Origin: Streptococcus vestibularis ATCC 49124
GTDB taxonomy: Bacteria > Bacillota > Bacilli > Lactobacillales > Streptococcaceae
Direction of reading: 5' to 3'
Length of the DNA stretch: 42,606 bases
Assembly (NCBI RefSeq): GCF_000188295.1
Contig: NZ_GL831112.1
Location: 695,017-737,622, forward strand
The notes beneath the pieces are model-generated. The model saw only the letters and a program-made list of their open reading frames with translations, ran no database searches and was not told where the DNA came from. Shown in pieces: positions 24,982 through 34,672 of the stretch (position 1 is its first letter; every line of letters begins with the position of its first letter). A program made the translations under genes and the position numbers.

Positions 24982-25512
24982 ATGACATTTAAGAAAGTCT
25001 TAGGACTTATCGCTCTTGCCTGCTTAACCATTATTGGTTTGTCAGCCTGTACGCCGGATAAAGAGTCTACTTGGACATATGATAAAAACAAAATGCAATT
25101 TGTGGGACAAGATGCTAGTGTACAAGTTCTTTCTGCAACTAAAATCGAATCACCAGAAGGTCAGAAAGCTGTACGTGTTCACTATAAACTTAGCAACTCA
25201 AGTAAAGAAACCATGAATGCCTACACTCTTTTGATGAAGGTGGTTCTCGATGTTAAACAGGAGAAGGAAGAATTGAAGGTTGCGACAATGGTCTTCTCTA
25301 AAGATGATGACAGAGACAAGATTGCTAATAAGACCAAGATTGCTCCTAAGGAAGTTAAAGAAATCGTTGTTGACTATGCCGTTGTAGATTTTGATCATGA
25401 AATTAGCATTGATTTTTCTGATTACGGTACTGAGGCTAACGCGACTGCTAAGCTTTCACTACAAAATCTTGAAAGGGCACCTGTCAAATACTTTGATAAA
25501 AAAGCTCAATAA
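24982..25512 (+). CDS. Putative lipoprotein, DUF5067-like
   Basis: A 176-residue exported lipoprotein. The signal peptide has a KK start, a hydrophobic core (VLGLIALACLTIIGL) and the lipobox LSAC, placing the lipidated cysteine at residue 22. The mature part looks like a beta-sandwich of the DUF4352/DUF5067 kind: an early VQVLSATKIES strand, a charged VRVHYKLSNSS segment and KEVKEIVVDYAVVDFD near the end. Such domains occur in surface lipoproteins of unknown function. AAGGAG is 9 bases before the ATG. It lies between the MocR-type regulator and the B6 operon but ends in its own terminator. Confidence 0.8.
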   Translation: MTFKKVLGLIALACLTIIGLSACTPDKESTWTYDKNKMQFVGQDASVQVLSATKIESPEGQKAVRVHYKLSNSSKETMNAYTLLMKVVLDVKQEKEELKVATMVFSKDDDRDKIANKTKIAPKEVKEIVVDYAVVDFDHEISIDFSDYGTEANATAKLSLQNLERAPVKYFDKKAQ

Positions 25513-25519
25513 GTCTTAT

Positions 25520-25547
25520 CACCACATGAATGTGTGGTGTTTTTTTA
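25520..25547 (+). terminator. Terminator of the lipoprotein gene
   Basis: CACCACA (25520-25526) and TGTGGTG (25533-25539) around TGAATG, followed by T-run. Confidence 0.85.
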
Positions 25548-25570
25548 TTGTCTAAAATCTGTACCCAGAC

Positions 25571-25586
25571 AGTATCGGAAATACTA
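25571..25586. promoter_or_regulatory. Candidate operator dyad upstream of the B6 salvage operon
   Basis: AGTAT-cggaa-ATACT (25571-25585) within a wider imperfect dyad. Its right half GGAAATACTA (25577-25586) is identical to 24935-24944 ahead of the lipoprotein gene. It lies about 50 bases upstream of the expected start point of a promoter with TATACT (25618-25623) and a poor -35, a layout suited to an activator such as the nearby MocR-type protein. Inference only. Confidence 0.35.
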
Positions 25587-25650
25587 TCTTGTTTAATCGT
25601 CAGAATTTTCATAAACTTATACTATATTTATTGACTAAGGAGTTTTAGGT

Positions 25651-26160
25651 ATGTCTGCAAAACGTTTAACCATTTCTGCATTTTTCATGGCACTTGTCAT
25701 TATTTTGAGCTCGAGTCTCTTATCTATTCCTGTGCCAGGAGGTCATTTCTATTTTAACGGGATTATTATTTTCCTAGTTGGTTTAATTTTCCCACCTACA
25801 GAAGCAGTTATTATTGCCGGAGTAGGTTCCTTTATTGGAGATTTTCTTTTCTACCCCCTTCCTATGTGGGTAACCCTAGTAACACACAGCCTTCAAGTTC
25901 TTGCTATTGCACTCATTGTTGGAGGATGCTTAGGAAAATTGAGTAAGTCTAGGGCAGCTTTAGGTCTCTTAATTGGGGCTATTATTGACTTAGTCGGATA
26001 TGGCTTAGGAAGAGCCTTTATCTATGGAACGCCTGCCTATGCTATTATGAAGATTCCTTTTGACATTGTAGCTGCTATTCTTGGTTTAGGAGTGGCCTAC
26101 TACATTTATTTCCACACAGGTTTTGTTAAACAGTTTAAAAAGACCTGGGAAGGAAAATAG
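25651..26160 (+). CDS. ECF transporter S component, probably for a B6 vitamer
   Basis: A 169-residue integral membrane protein with about six hydrophobic helices and short loops, the size and pattern of substrate-binding S components of energy-coupling-factor importers. The N-terminus (TISAFFMALVIILSSSL) and the conserved GGHFYFNGIIIFLVGLIFPP stretch match the S fold, in which helix 1 docks on EcfT. No EcfA or EcfT gene is adjacent, as expected for group II importers that share one module. Position in front of a pyridoxal-kinase-like gene, touching it end to end, suggests a pyridoxine/pyridoxal importer (PdxU-like). AAGGAG precedes the ATG. Confidence 0.8.
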   Translation: MSAKRLTISAFFMALVIILSSSLLSIPVPGGHFYFNGIIIFLVGLIFPPTEAVIIAGVGSFIGDFLFYPLPMWVTLVTHSLQVLAIALIVGGCLGKLSKSRAALGLLIGAIIDLVGYGLGRAFIYGTPAYAIMKIPFDIVAAILGLGVAYYIYFHTGFVKQFKKTWEGK

Positions 26161-27018
26161 ATGACCAAAGTAATTGTTGCCAATGACCTGGTTGGTCTAG
26201 GTAAGGTTGCTTTAACTAGTAGCCTCCCTATCATGTCAGCTTGTCAAACTGAAGTTCTTCCCCTACCAACAGTCCTTTTATCTTCGCATACAGGGGAGTT
26301 TGAAAATATCTATGTACGGGATCTTACGGATGATCTAAAGGGATTTTGTAAGCAGTGGGAGCACTTGCATTTTATAGTAGATGGCCTTGTGAGTGGTTAT
26401 TTTAAGTCAGAAGAAGCACTAAAGCGTGTGGGCCAATTGGCTCGAGGTAAACAGATAGCTCTATTTGTTGACCCTATTATGGGTGACAATGGTCGTCTCT
26501 ATCAAGGTTTTGATAGAAACTATGTAGAAGCTATGAAGGCTTTCTGTCAACAGGCAGATGTCATCATTCCCAATCTGACAGAAGCTGCTTTGTTGACGGA
26601 TACTCCATATCTTGAAGCAGGTTCCTATGATAAACTCACTGTTGAGAAGCTTCTGAGAGATTTAAGCAAGATTGGCCCTCGAAAAGTTATTTTGACAGGT
26701 ATCTCATTTGAGACAGATAAAATTGGGTTGGCTTATTTTGATAAAGAGACCAATCGAACGATTTATCGCATGCAAAAACGTTATCGCTATCATTTTTATG
26801 GAAGCGGCGATTTACTAACGGCAATCATATCATCAGGTTACTTTTATGATCTTGATTTACTAAAGGTTTGTGATTTAGCCTTGGATGTCATGAATAGGGT
26901 TCTTTCGTCAACACTGTCTGATGGTCGTCCTTTAAAATATGGTCTTTGCTATGAGCCCCATATCGGTTATTTATTCAGTGGTTTTAATGCCCTATTGGAG
27001 GAGAAAAATGAAAAGTGA
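26161..27018 (+). CDS. Pyridoxal/pyridoxamine kinase-like protein
   Basis: A 285-residue ribokinase-superfamily kinase resembling PdxK/PdxY, which phosphorylate pyridoxal, pyridoxine or pyridoxamine with ATP. Seen are the VDPIMGDNG segment near residue 102, PNLTEAALLT near 137 with the usual Asn-Glu pair, and GSGDLLTAII near 219 with the catalytic Asp. The ATG directly follows the stop of the S-component gene and the end overlaps the next S-component gene by 11 bases, so all three are one translationally coupled operon. Hydroxymethylpyrimidine kinases are relatives, so a thiamin role is not excluded; the MocR regulator next door favours B6. Confidence 0.85.
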   Translation: MTKVIVANDLVGLGKVALTSSLPIMSACQTEVLPLPTVLLSSHTGEFENIYVRDLTDDLKGFCKQWEHLHFIVDGLVSGYFKSEEALKRVGQLARGKQIALFVDPIMGDNGRLYQGFDRNYVEAMKAFCQQADVIIPNLTEAALLTDTPYLEAGSYDKLTVEKLLRDLSKIGPRKVILTGISFETDKIGLAYFDKETNRTIYRMQKRYRYHFYGSGDLLTAIISSGYFYDLDLLKVCDLALDVMNRVLSSTLSDGRPLKYGLCYEPHIGYLFSGFNALLEEKNEK

Positions 27019-27538
27019 TAAAACACGTGAATTAGTTGAATTGAGTTTGTATGCAGCTTTAATTATTGTGAGTGTACAGTTTATTCGTATTCCTTTTGGA
27101 CCTCAATTTGTCCATCTGGGAAATGCTCTAGTGGTAATTGCTGTTTTGATTTTCGGTGCTAGAAAAGGTGCGCTAGTCGCAACAGTAGGGTTAGGGTTAT
27201 TTGATATTTTCAATGGTTATGCCGCTGAAGTCTGGATTACTATTTTAGAATCTTTGATTGTCTGTTATGTTCTCTATCTTGTTTTTGAAAAGCTTCTAAA
27301 ATCAAATGACAAAATGACTAACGTCATTATCGCTGGGGTGATAGCTGCAGTGACGAAAATCATTCTTAATTTTGTCAAATATACGATTATAAACACTGCT
27401 GTTGCATCTCTACCTTTAAAAGCTGCAATGTTGGCTTCATTGGTTAAGATTGGTGGTACTTTTGGGACATCAGTTGTTACAATTATTGCTGTTCCTCTCC
27501 TATATCCTGTCTTTAAACGTATTTTACAGAGAAACTAA
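27008..27538 (+). CDS. Second ECF transporter S component of the B6-like operon
   Basis: A 176-residue membrane protein, unlike the first S component in sequence but with the same six-helix plan. The N-terminus (RELVELSLYAALIIVSVQFI), a FVHLGNALVVIAVLIFG segment near residue 35 and GLGLFDIFNGYAAEVWIT near 62 are typical of S components for thiazole, hydroxymethylpyrimidine or pyridoxine-type vitamers. I start it at ATG 27008, preceded by GGAGG (26998-27003) and overlapping the kinase gene by 11 bases. Two different S components in one operon suggest uptake of two vitamers. Substrates are inferred from context. Confidence 0.8.
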   Translation: MKSDKTRELVELSLYAALIIVSVQFIRIPFGPQFVHLGNALVVIAVLIFGARKGALVATVGLGLFDIFNGYAAEVWITILESLIVCYVLYLVFEKLLKSNDKMTNVIIAGVIAAVTKIILNFVKYTIINTAVASLPLKAAMLASLVKIGGTFGTSVVTIIAVPLLYPVFKRILQRN

Positions 27539-27571
27539 AGAGTTAGCAGGTTGGTCCTGATAACTCTTTTT
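27539..27571 (+). terminator. Terminator of the B6-like operon
   Basis: AGAGTTA-gCAGG (27539-27550) pairs with CCTGa-TAACTCT (27556-27567), followed by T-run. Confidence 0.8.
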
Positions 27572-27610
27572 AATTTTTCAGAAGCATAGGTCCAAATTTA
27601 AACTAAAAAA

Positions 27611-27676
27611 TGGTAAAATAGTAGAGTTAATGTCAAGAAAGGAAAGGGCTGAAGACTGTTTTAGCCCAGATATGCT
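27611..27676 (+). promoter_or_regulatory. ABC-F leader: promoter and hairpin between Shine-Dalgarno and start codon
   Basis: Extended -10 TGG TAAAAT at 27611-27619. The only Shine-Dalgarno-like run, AAAGGAAA (27638-27645), lies 31 bases before ATG 27677. Between them GGGCT (27646-27650) pairs with AGCCC (27663-27667). Folding that hairpin would leave an effective gap of 9 bases, an ordinary spacing. Translation may therefore depend on the hairpin. Confidence 0.45.
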
Positions 27677-29215
27677 ATGTCTATTTTAGAAGTCAAAAAT
27701 CTTAGTCACGGATTTGGTGACCGTGCTATTTTTGAAAATGTCTCATTCCGTTTGCTCAAAGGTGAGCATATCGGTCTTGTCGGTGCTAACGGTGAAGGGA
27801 AATCAACCTTCATGTCTATCGTTACTGGGAAATTGCAGCCAGATGAAGGTAAGGTAGAGTGGTCTAAGTATGTGACAGCGGGTTATTTGGATCAGCATGC
27901 TGTCCTTGAAAAGGGTATGACCGTACGTGATGTCCTTCGTACGGCTTTTGATGAGCTCTTTAAAACTGAAGAACGCATCAACGAGATTTACATGTCTATG
28001 GCTGACGAAGGAGCCGACGTTGATGCTCTGATGGAAGAAGTAGGTGAGCTTCAGGATCGTTTGGAAACGCGTGATTTCTATACACTAGATGCTAAGATTG
28101 ATGAGGTTGCCCGTGCACTAGGTGTTATGGATTTTGGTATGGACACTGATGTAACAGATCTTTCAGGTGGTCAACGTACCAAGATTCTCTTGGCTAAGTT
28201 ATTGCTTGAAAAACCAGATATCTTGCTCCTCGATGAGCCAACAAACTATTTGGACGCTGAACACATCGCCTGGCTTAAACGCTATCTCCAAGAGTATGAG
28301 AATGCTTTTGTTCTCATTTCGCATGATATTCCATTCTTAAACGATGTGATTAACATTGTCTACCATGTTGAAAATCAAGATTTGGTTCGCTATGCAGGTG
28401 ATTATGACAATTTCCAATCTGTCTATGCAATGAAGAAAGCTCAATTGGAAGCAGCCTATGAACGTCAGCAAAAGGAAATTGCAGACCTTCAAGATTTTGT
28501 TAACCGTAACAAGGCGCGTGTTGCTACTCGAAATATGGCCATGTCTCGTCAGAAGAAATTGGATAAGATGGAAATTATCGAGTTGCAGGCAGAGAAGCCA
28601 AAACCAGAATTCCATTTCAAGGAAAGTCGTACACCTGGACGCTTTATTTTCCAAACCAAAGATCTTGTTATTGGTTACGACCGTCCGTTGACCAAGGCTC
28701 CATTGAATCTTACATTCGAACGTAATCAAAAGGTAGCTATTGTCGGTGCTAATGGTATTGGTAAGACCACTTTGCTTAAGAGCCTGCTTGGTATTATTCA
28801 ACCACTCGAAGGAGAAGTTGAAACAGGTGATTTTATTGATCTAGGTTATTTTGAGCAAGAAGCAGAAGGCTCACGTCAGACGCCTCTTGAAGCGGTTTGG
28901 GACGCTTTCCCAGCTCTAAATCAAGCTGAGGTTCGTGCAGCTCTAGCCAAATGCGGATTAACCTCTAAACATATTGAAAGTCAAATTCAGGTCTTGTCAG
29001 GAGGAGAGCAGGCTAAAGTTCGTTTCTGTCTCCTTATGAATCGTGAAAATAATGTCCTTGTTCTTGACGAGCCCACCAATCACTTGGATGTTGACGCAAA
29101 GGACGAATTGAAGCGTGCCCTTCAGGCATTTAAAGGTAGTGTCCTAATGGTATGTCACGAACCTGAATTTTATGAAGGTTGGACAGACGTTTGGGATTTT
29201 AATGAGTTAGTATAA
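27677..29215 (+). CDS. ABC-F family ATPase (YbiT/YkpA-like)
   Basis: Soluble protein of 512 residues with two ABC ATPase domains and no membrane part, the ABC-F plan of ribosome-associated translation factors. Domain 1: Walker A GANGEGKST (36-44), signature LSGGQRTKILLAK, Walker B DILLLDEPTNYLD. A charged linker rich in Lys/Gln lies near 245-305. Domain 2: Walker A GANGIGKTT, signature LSGGEQAKVRF, Walker B VLVLDEPTNHLD. Sequence is closest to the housekeeping YbiT/YkpA branch rather than to antibiotic-resistance members. It appears monocistronic. The start is unusual because no Shine-Dalgarno lies directly in front of it. Confidence 0.93.
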   Translation: MSILEVKNLSHGFGDRAIFENVSFRLLKGEHIGLVGANGEGKSTFMSIVTGKLQPDEGKVEWSKYVTAGYLDQHAVLEKGMTVRDVLRTAFDELFKTEERINEIYMSMADEGADVDALMEEVGELQDRLETRDFYTLDAKIDEVARALGVMDFGMDTDVTDLSGGQRTKILLAKLLLEKPDILLLDEPTNYLDAEHIAWLKRYLQEYENAFVLISHDIPFLNDVINIVYHVENQDLVRYAGDYDNFQSVYAMKKAQLEAAYERQQKEIADLQDFVNRNKARVATRNMAMSRQKKLDKMEIIELQAEKPKPEFHFKESRTPGRFIFQTKDLVIGYDRPLTKAPLNLTFERNQKVAIVGANGIGKTTLLKSLLGIIQPLEGEVETGDFIDLGYFEQEAEGSRQTPLEAVWDAFPALNQAEVRAALAKCGLTSKHIESQIQVLSGGEQAKVRFCLLMNRENNVLVLDEPTNHLDVDAKDELKRALQAFKGSVLMVCHEPEFYEGWTDVWDFNELV

Positions 29216-29217
29216 TC

Positions 29218-29271
29218 AAAAAGAGTGTTGACATCTTCTCAATGAGTTTAAGTGTCACTCACTCTTTTTTT
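29218..29271 (+). terminator. Terminator of the ABC-F gene
   Basis: AAAAAGAGTG (29218-29227) pairs with CACTCTTTTT (29260-29269); an inner GAGT/ACTC stem is also possible. T-run follows. The remaining stretch to 29530 is AT-rich and holds only the nox control sites described below. Confidence 0.65.
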
Positions 29272-29427
29272 GAGTGGCCAAAGAGCCAAGTAGTAGTCAT
29301 TAGGATTTGATAATAGTTTAATGATAGAGACTCTAGGGTCAGTTAGTGATAAGAATATTTAACATAGCACACTAGTTAATATGAATTGAGCTAATAAAAT
29401 GATGATTTTAAATCAAAATGTCTTATT

Positions 29428-29445
29428 TTGTTCAAAAAGTAACAA
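29428..29445. promoter_or_regulatory. Rex-like dyad upstream of nox
   Basis: TTGTTCAAAAAGTAACAA has the 18-base length and TTGT/ACAA ends of Rex operators (TTGTGAA-N4-TTCACAA) but is degenerate inside. Rex is the NADH-sensing repressor known to control NADH oxidase genes in some streptococci. Confidence 0.35.
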
Positions 29446-29462
29446 AGTTTGAGCATAAAATG

Positions 29463-29490
29463 TGTAACCGTTTTCCAATTGTGGTAAAAT
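29463..29490 (+). promoter_or_regulatory. nox promoter with overlapping cre-like sequence
   Basis: Extended -10 TGG TAAAAT at 29482-29490. TGTAACCGTTTTCC (29463-29476) matches the core of the CcpA catabolite-responsive element in the -35 area, with mismatches at the edges. Confidence 0.45.
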
Positions 29491-29530
29491 GATATAGTAA
29501 ACTATTATCAAAAGAAAGTTGGATAAACTT

Positions 29531-30904
29531 ATGTCAAAAATCGTAGTTGTTGGTGCTAACCATGCTGGTACTTTTAGTATTAATACTATTCTTGATAATT
29601 ACGGAGACCAAAATGAAGTAGTTGTTTTCGATCAAAACTCTAACATTTCATTCTTGGGTTGTGGTATGGCTCTTTGGATTGGTAATCAAATCTCAGGTTC
29701 TGATGGACTTTTCTATGCCAACAAAGAAGGCCTCGAAAGCAAGGGTGCAAAAGTTTATATGAACTCACCAGTTGAGTCTATTGACTTTGACGGTAAAACT
29801 GTTACAGCTCTTGTTGATGGTAAAGAGCATGTTGAATCATATGACAAATTGATTTTAGCTACTGGTTCACAGCCAATCTTACCTCCAATCGATGGTGCTG
29901 AGATTAAAGAAGGGAGTCGTACTTTCGAAGCGACTCTTGAAAACCTTCAATTCGTTAAACTTTTCCAAAACGCTCAAGAAGTTATTGATAAGCTGAACGA
30001 TAAGTCACAAGACATCAAACGTGTAGCAGTCGTTGGTGCAGGTTACATTGGTGTTGAATTGGCTGAAGCTTTCCAACGTCATGGTAAAGAAGTTATCCTT
30101 ATTGATGTTGTTGACACATGTTTGGCAGGATACTATGACCGCGATTTTACAGACCGTATGGCTAAAAATATGGAAGACCATGGTATCCAATTGGCCTTTG
30201 GCGAAACTGTTAAAGCAGTAGAAGGTGAAACTAAGGTAGAACGCATCGTAACAGATAAAAATGCTTACGATGTAGATATGGTTGTTCTTGCCGTTGGTTT
30301 CCGTCCTAATACAGCCCTTGGAGCTGGTAAATTGGAAACATTCCGAAATGGTGCTTACCTTGTTAATAAGAAACAAGAAACATCAGTTAAGGACGTTTAC
30401 GCTGTTGGTGATTGTGCTACGGTTTATGACAATGCTCTTGACGATGTCAACTACATTGCCTTGGCTTCAAATGCTGTTCGTTCAGGTATTGTAGGTGGAC
30501 ACAATGCCGGTGGTGGTGATGTAGAATCAAATGGTGTTCAAGGATCAAATGGTATCTCTATCTATGGTTTGAACATGGTTTCTACTGGTTTGACTGAAGA
30601 GAAAGCAAAACGTTTTGGTTTCAATCCAGCAGTAGTAGAATCAACAGATCTTCAAAAAGCTGCCTTCATGGAAGATGAAAATGACGATGTAACTATCAAG
30701 ATTGTTTATGATAAAGATACTCGTAAAGTTTTGGGTGCTCAAATGGTTTCACACATGGATATCTCAATGGGAATCCACATGTTCTCATTGGCAATTCAAG
30801 AAGGAGTAACAATTGATCGTCTACAATTGCTTGATTTGTTCTTCTTGCCACACTTTAACCAACCACTTAGCTATATTGCTAAAGCAGCTATCTCAGCTGA
30901 ATAA
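29531..30904 (+). CDS. nox: H2O-forming NADH oxidase
   Basis: Flavoprotein that reduces O2 to water with two NADH, regenerating NAD+ and removing oxygen. The 457-residue protein opens with [12 protein letters not shown] (FAD-binding) and has the redox-active Cys44 in [10 protein letters not shown], which distinguishes water-forming Nox and CoA-disulfide-reductase relatives. NAD binding is at [17 protein letters not shown] (~165). The second FAD motif is [10 protein letters not shown] near 296. ATG 29531 is the start giving the family N-terminus; a TTG 12 bases upstream is less likely. It is convergent with ldh, the other major NADH-consuming enzyme. Confidence 0.96.
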   Translation: MSKIVVVGANHAGTFSINTILDNYGDQNEVVVFDQNSNISFLGCGMALWIGNQISGSDGLFYANKEGLESKGAKVYMNSPVESIDFDGKTVTALVDGKEHVESYDKLILATGSQPILPPIDGAEIKEGSRTFEATLENLQFVKLFQNAQEVIDKLNDKSQDIKRVAVVGAGYIGVELAEAFQRHGKEVILIDVVDTCLAGYYDRDFTDRMAKNMEDHGIQLAFGETVKAVEGETKVERIVTDKNAYDVDMVVLAVGFRPNTALGAGKLETFRNGAYLVNKKQETSVKDVYAVGDCATVYDNALDDVNYIALASNAVRSGIVGGHNAGGGDVESNGVQGSNGISIYGLNMVSTGLTEEKAKRFGFNPAVVESTDLQKAAFMEDENDDVTIKIVYDKDTRKVLGAQMVSHMDISMGIHMFSLAIQEGVTIDRLQLLDLFFLPHFNQPLSYIAKAAISAE

Positions 30905-30908
30905 TATT

Positions 30909-30945
30909 AAACAGCTAATTCATTTGAATTAGCTGTTTTTCTTTT
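30909..30945 (+). terminator. Terminator of nox
   Basis: AAACAGCTAATTC (30909-30921) and GAATTAGCTGTTT (30926-30938) form a perfect 13-bp stem around ATTT, followed by T-run. Confidence 0.9.
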
Positions 30946-30954
30946 TAAAATACT

Positions 30955-30978
30955 AAAAAACCTCCAACTGGAGGCTTT
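30955..30978 (-). terminator. Terminator of ldh
   Basis: Read on the complement, CCTCC/GGAGG (30961-30974 with AACT loop) is followed by a run of T supplied by the A-tract at 30955-30960. Confidence 0.85.
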
Positions 30979-30996
30979 TATTTAACTAAAGTAAGA

Positions 30997-31986
<990 letters not shown>

Positions 31987-32032
31987 CTAAACATCTCCTT
32001 AATTTTTTATTGGGTTACCCCATACACTGCTT

Positions 32033-32061
32033 ATTCTACCATTTTAAGTGATGGATGTCAC
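32033..32061 (-). promoter_or_regulatory. ldh promoter
   Basis: On the complement: GTGACA (32061-32056), 17-base spacer ending in TGG, TAGAAT (32038-32033). The predicted start is near 32026. A near-palindrome TGGGTTACCCCA lies just inside the transcript at 32010-32022. Confidence 0.75.
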
Positions 32062-32082
32062 GAAATATTAAGGAATTATCAA

Positions 32083-32097
32083 ATGAAAGCGTTTTAT
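32083..32097. promoter_or_regulatory. cre site (CcpA) between ldh and gyrA
   Basis: ATGAAAGCGTTTTAT matches the consensus WTGNAANCGNWNNCW at all but one position. Its centre is about 64 bases upstream of the predicted ldh start, a position from which CcpA activates rather than represses. It also lies just upstream of the gyrA promoter. Confidence 0.65.
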
Positions 32098-32121
32098 GGA
32101 ACTGAAATATAAAGCATTTTA

Positions 32122-32130
32122 TGGTATAAT
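32122..32130 (+). promoter_or_regulatory. gyrA promoter, extended -10
   Basis: TGG TATAAT at 32122-32130 with only a weak -35. A small hairpin ATTCTC/GAGAAT (32147-32164) lies in the leader. Confidence 0.65.
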
Positions 32131-32203
32131 ATTATAGAAAATTTCCATTCTCTTTTATGAGAATTTAGAATGATTTGAATGAAAGAAAAGAGGCATTTTT
32201 AGA

Positions 32204-34672
32204 GTGCAAGATAATAATTTAATTGACGTTAATTTGACGTCTGAGATGAAAACGAGTTTTATCGATTATGCCATGAGTGTTATCGTATCTCGTGCACTCC
32301 CAGATGTTCGTGACGGTTTAAAACCGGTACAACGTCGTATTCTTTATGGAATGAATGAGCTTGGGGTGACACCTGATAAGCCTCATAAAAAATCTGCTCG
32401 TATTACCGGGGATGTTATGGGTAAATATCACCCACACGGTGACTCATCTATCTATGAAGCCATGGTTCGTATGGCTCAATGGTGGAGTTACCGTTACATG
32501 TTGGTTGACGGCCACGGAAACTTTGGTTCTATGGATGGTGATGGTGCAGCCGCTCAGCGTTACACTGAGGCTCGTATGTCTAAAATCGCCCTGGAGATGC
32601 TCCGTGATCTCAATAAGAATACCGTAGATTTTCAAGATAACTACGATGGTTCTGAACGTGAGCCAATTGTTCTTCCATCACGTATTCCAAATCTTCTTGT
32701 TAATGGTGCTACAGGGATTGCGGTTGGTATGGCGACCAACATTCCACCACACAATTTGGCTGAAACTATAGATGCCGTTAAACTGATGATGGACAATCCT
32801 GAAGTCACAACCCGTGAATTGATGGAAGTTCTTCCTGGTCCAGACTTTCCAACTGGTGGTTTGGTCATGGGGAAATCTGGTATTCACCGTGCTTATGAAA
32901 CTGGTAAAGGCTCTATTGTTCTTCGTTCGCGTACCGAAATTGAAACAACAAAATCAGGTCGTGAGCGCATTGTAGTCACTGAGTTTCCTTATATGGTCAA
33001 TAAGACTAAGGTCCATGAACACATCGTTCGTTTGGCCCAGGAAAAACGTATTGAGGGGATTACAGCAGTTCGTGACGAGTCTTCTCGTGAGGGGGTACGT
33101 TTTATCATCGAAGTGCGTCGTGATGCATCTGCCAACGTAATCTTGAACAATTTGTTCAAATTAACTCAACTTCAGACAAACTTCAGCTTCAATATGTTGG
33201 CCATTGAAAAGGGTGTGCCCAAAATCCTTTCCTTGCGTCAAATTTTGGCTGACTATATTGCTCACCAACAAGAGGTTGTGGTCCGTCGTACACAGTTTGA
33301 TAAGGATAAGGCTGAAGCACGTGCCCATATTTTAGAAGGCTTGTTAATTGCGCTTGATCATCTGGATGAAGTGATTACGATTATTCGTAACAGTCAAACT
33401 GATGCAGAGGCTCAAGCCGAGTTGATGGCTCGCTTTGAACTCACTGAACGTCAAAGTCAGGCCATTCTTGATATGCGTTTGCGTCGTTTGACCGGTTTGG
33501 AACGTGATAAGATTCAAAATGAATACAATGATCTCCTTGCCTTGATTGCTGATTTGGCTGATATTTTGGCAAAACCAGAACGTGTCATTGCTATCATCAA
33601 GGAAGAGTTGGATGAAAGTAAGCGTAAATTCGCAGATGCCCGTCGTACAGAATTGATGGTCGGTGAAGTTGTCTCACTTGAAGATGAAGATCTAATCGAA
33701 GAAGAAGATGTCGTTATCACTCTTTCTAGCAAGGGATATATCAAACGATTGGCTCAAGACGAATTTCGTTCTCAGAAACGTGGAGGACGTGGAGTTCAAG
33801 GGACAGGTGTGAACGATGACGACTTTGTTCGTGATATCGTTTCAACAAGCACTCATGATCACCTTTACTTTATGACCAACAAAGGGCGTGTATACCGTCT
33901 CAAGGGTTATGAAATTCCTGAGTATGGCCGTACAGCTAAGGGGTTACCAATTGTCAATCTCTTGAAGTTGGATGAAGGTGAGTCAATTCAAACAGTGATT
34001 AATGCTAAGAGTGATGAAGGGTCAGATAACAATCACCTTGTCTTTGTAACTCGCCAAGGTTTAGTGAAACGAACTAAGGAAGCAGAATTCAAAAATATCC
34101 GTCAAAATGGATTGATTGCCTTGAAACTTAGAGAAGGTGACGAGCTAATCAATGTCTTCTTGACTACTGGTAATGAAGAAATTATTATTGGTACTAAATT
34201 TGGTTACAGTGTGCGTTTCAAAGAGGATACTATTCGCAGTATGAGTCGTATGGCCGCTGGTGTTAAAGGGGTAACCCTTCGTGACGGTGACCAAGTTGTT
34301 GGTGCAGCAGCTATTACTGAAGACCAAGAAGTCTTGATTGTCACTGAAAAAGGTTACGGTAAGCGTACCTCAGCTACTGAATATCCAACTAAGGGGCGTG
34401 GTGGTAAAGGTATTAAGACAGCTAATATCACTGATAAAAATGGTAACCTAGCAGGTATTGTAACAGTTTCTGGTGATGAGGATATTATGGTCATAACTGA
34501 TACGGGTGTTATTATCCGTACCGCAGTTGCTAATATCTCTCAAACTGGTCGTGCAACTCAAGGGGTTAAGGTCATGCGTTTAGATGATACTGCTCGTATT
34601 GTCACCTTTGCTTTGGTTGAACCTGAAGAAGTTGATCAAGTTACTGAAGACCAAGAAAGTGGTGATAACTAA
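32204..34672 (+). CDS. gyrA: DNA gyrase subunit A
   Basis: Breakage-reunion subunit of gyrase, which introduces negative supercoils together with GyrB. The 822-residue protein starts at GTG 32204, with AAGAGG 10 bases before it. The catalytic Tyr is Tyr120 in [11 protein letters not shown]. The quinolone-resistance region [10 protein letters not shown] keeps Ser81 and Glu85, the susceptible-type residues. The GyrA-box is QKRGGRG near residue 526, followed by six-bladed beta-pinwheel repeats to the end. The srtA start codon overlaps the gyrA stop by one base (TAATG), so the two are translationally coupled as in other streptococci. Confidence 0.98.
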   Translation: MQDNNLIDVNLTSEMKTSFIDYAMSVIVSRALPDVRDGLKPVQRRILYGMNELGVTPDKPHKKSARITGDVMGKYHPHGDSSIYEAMVRMAQWWSYRYMLVDGHGNFGSMDGDGAAAQRYTEARMSKIALEMLRDLNKNTVDFQDNYDGSEREPIVLPSRIPNLLVNGATGIAVGMATNIPPHNLAETIDAVKLMMDNPEVTTRELMEVLPGPDFPTGGLVMGKSGIHRAYETGKGSIVLRSRTEIETTKSGRERIVVTEFPYMVNKTKVHEHIVRLAQEKRIEGITAVRDESSREGVRFIIEVRRDASANVILNNLFKLTQLQTNFSFNMLAIEKGVPKILSLRQILADYIAHQQEVVVRRTQFDKDKAEARAHILEGLLIALDHLDEVITIIRNSQTDAEAQAELMARFELTERQSQAILDMRLRRLTGLERDKIQNEYNDLLALIADLADILAKPERVIAIIKEELDESKRKFADARRTELMVGEVVSLEDEDLIEEEDVVITLSSKGYIKRLAQDEFRSQKRGGRGVQGTGVNDDDFVRDIVSTSTHDHLYFMTNKGRVYRLKGYEIPEYGRTAKGLPIVNLLKLDEGESIQTVINAKSDEGSDNNHLVFVTRQGLVKRTKEAEFKNIRQNGLIALKLREGDELINVFLTTGNEEIIIGTKFGYSVRFKEDTIRSMSRMAAGVKGVTLRDGDQVVGAAAITEDQEVLIVTEKGYGKRTSATEYPTKGRGGKGIKTANITDKNGNLAGIVTVSGDEDIMVITDTGVIIRTAVANISQTGRATQGVKVMRLDDTARIVTFALVEPEEVDQVTEDQESGDN

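Noticed and set aside
32204..32480. Quinolone-resistance change in gyrA
   Set aside because: Ser81 and Glu85 are the usual susceptible-type residues, so no resistance mutation is claimed.
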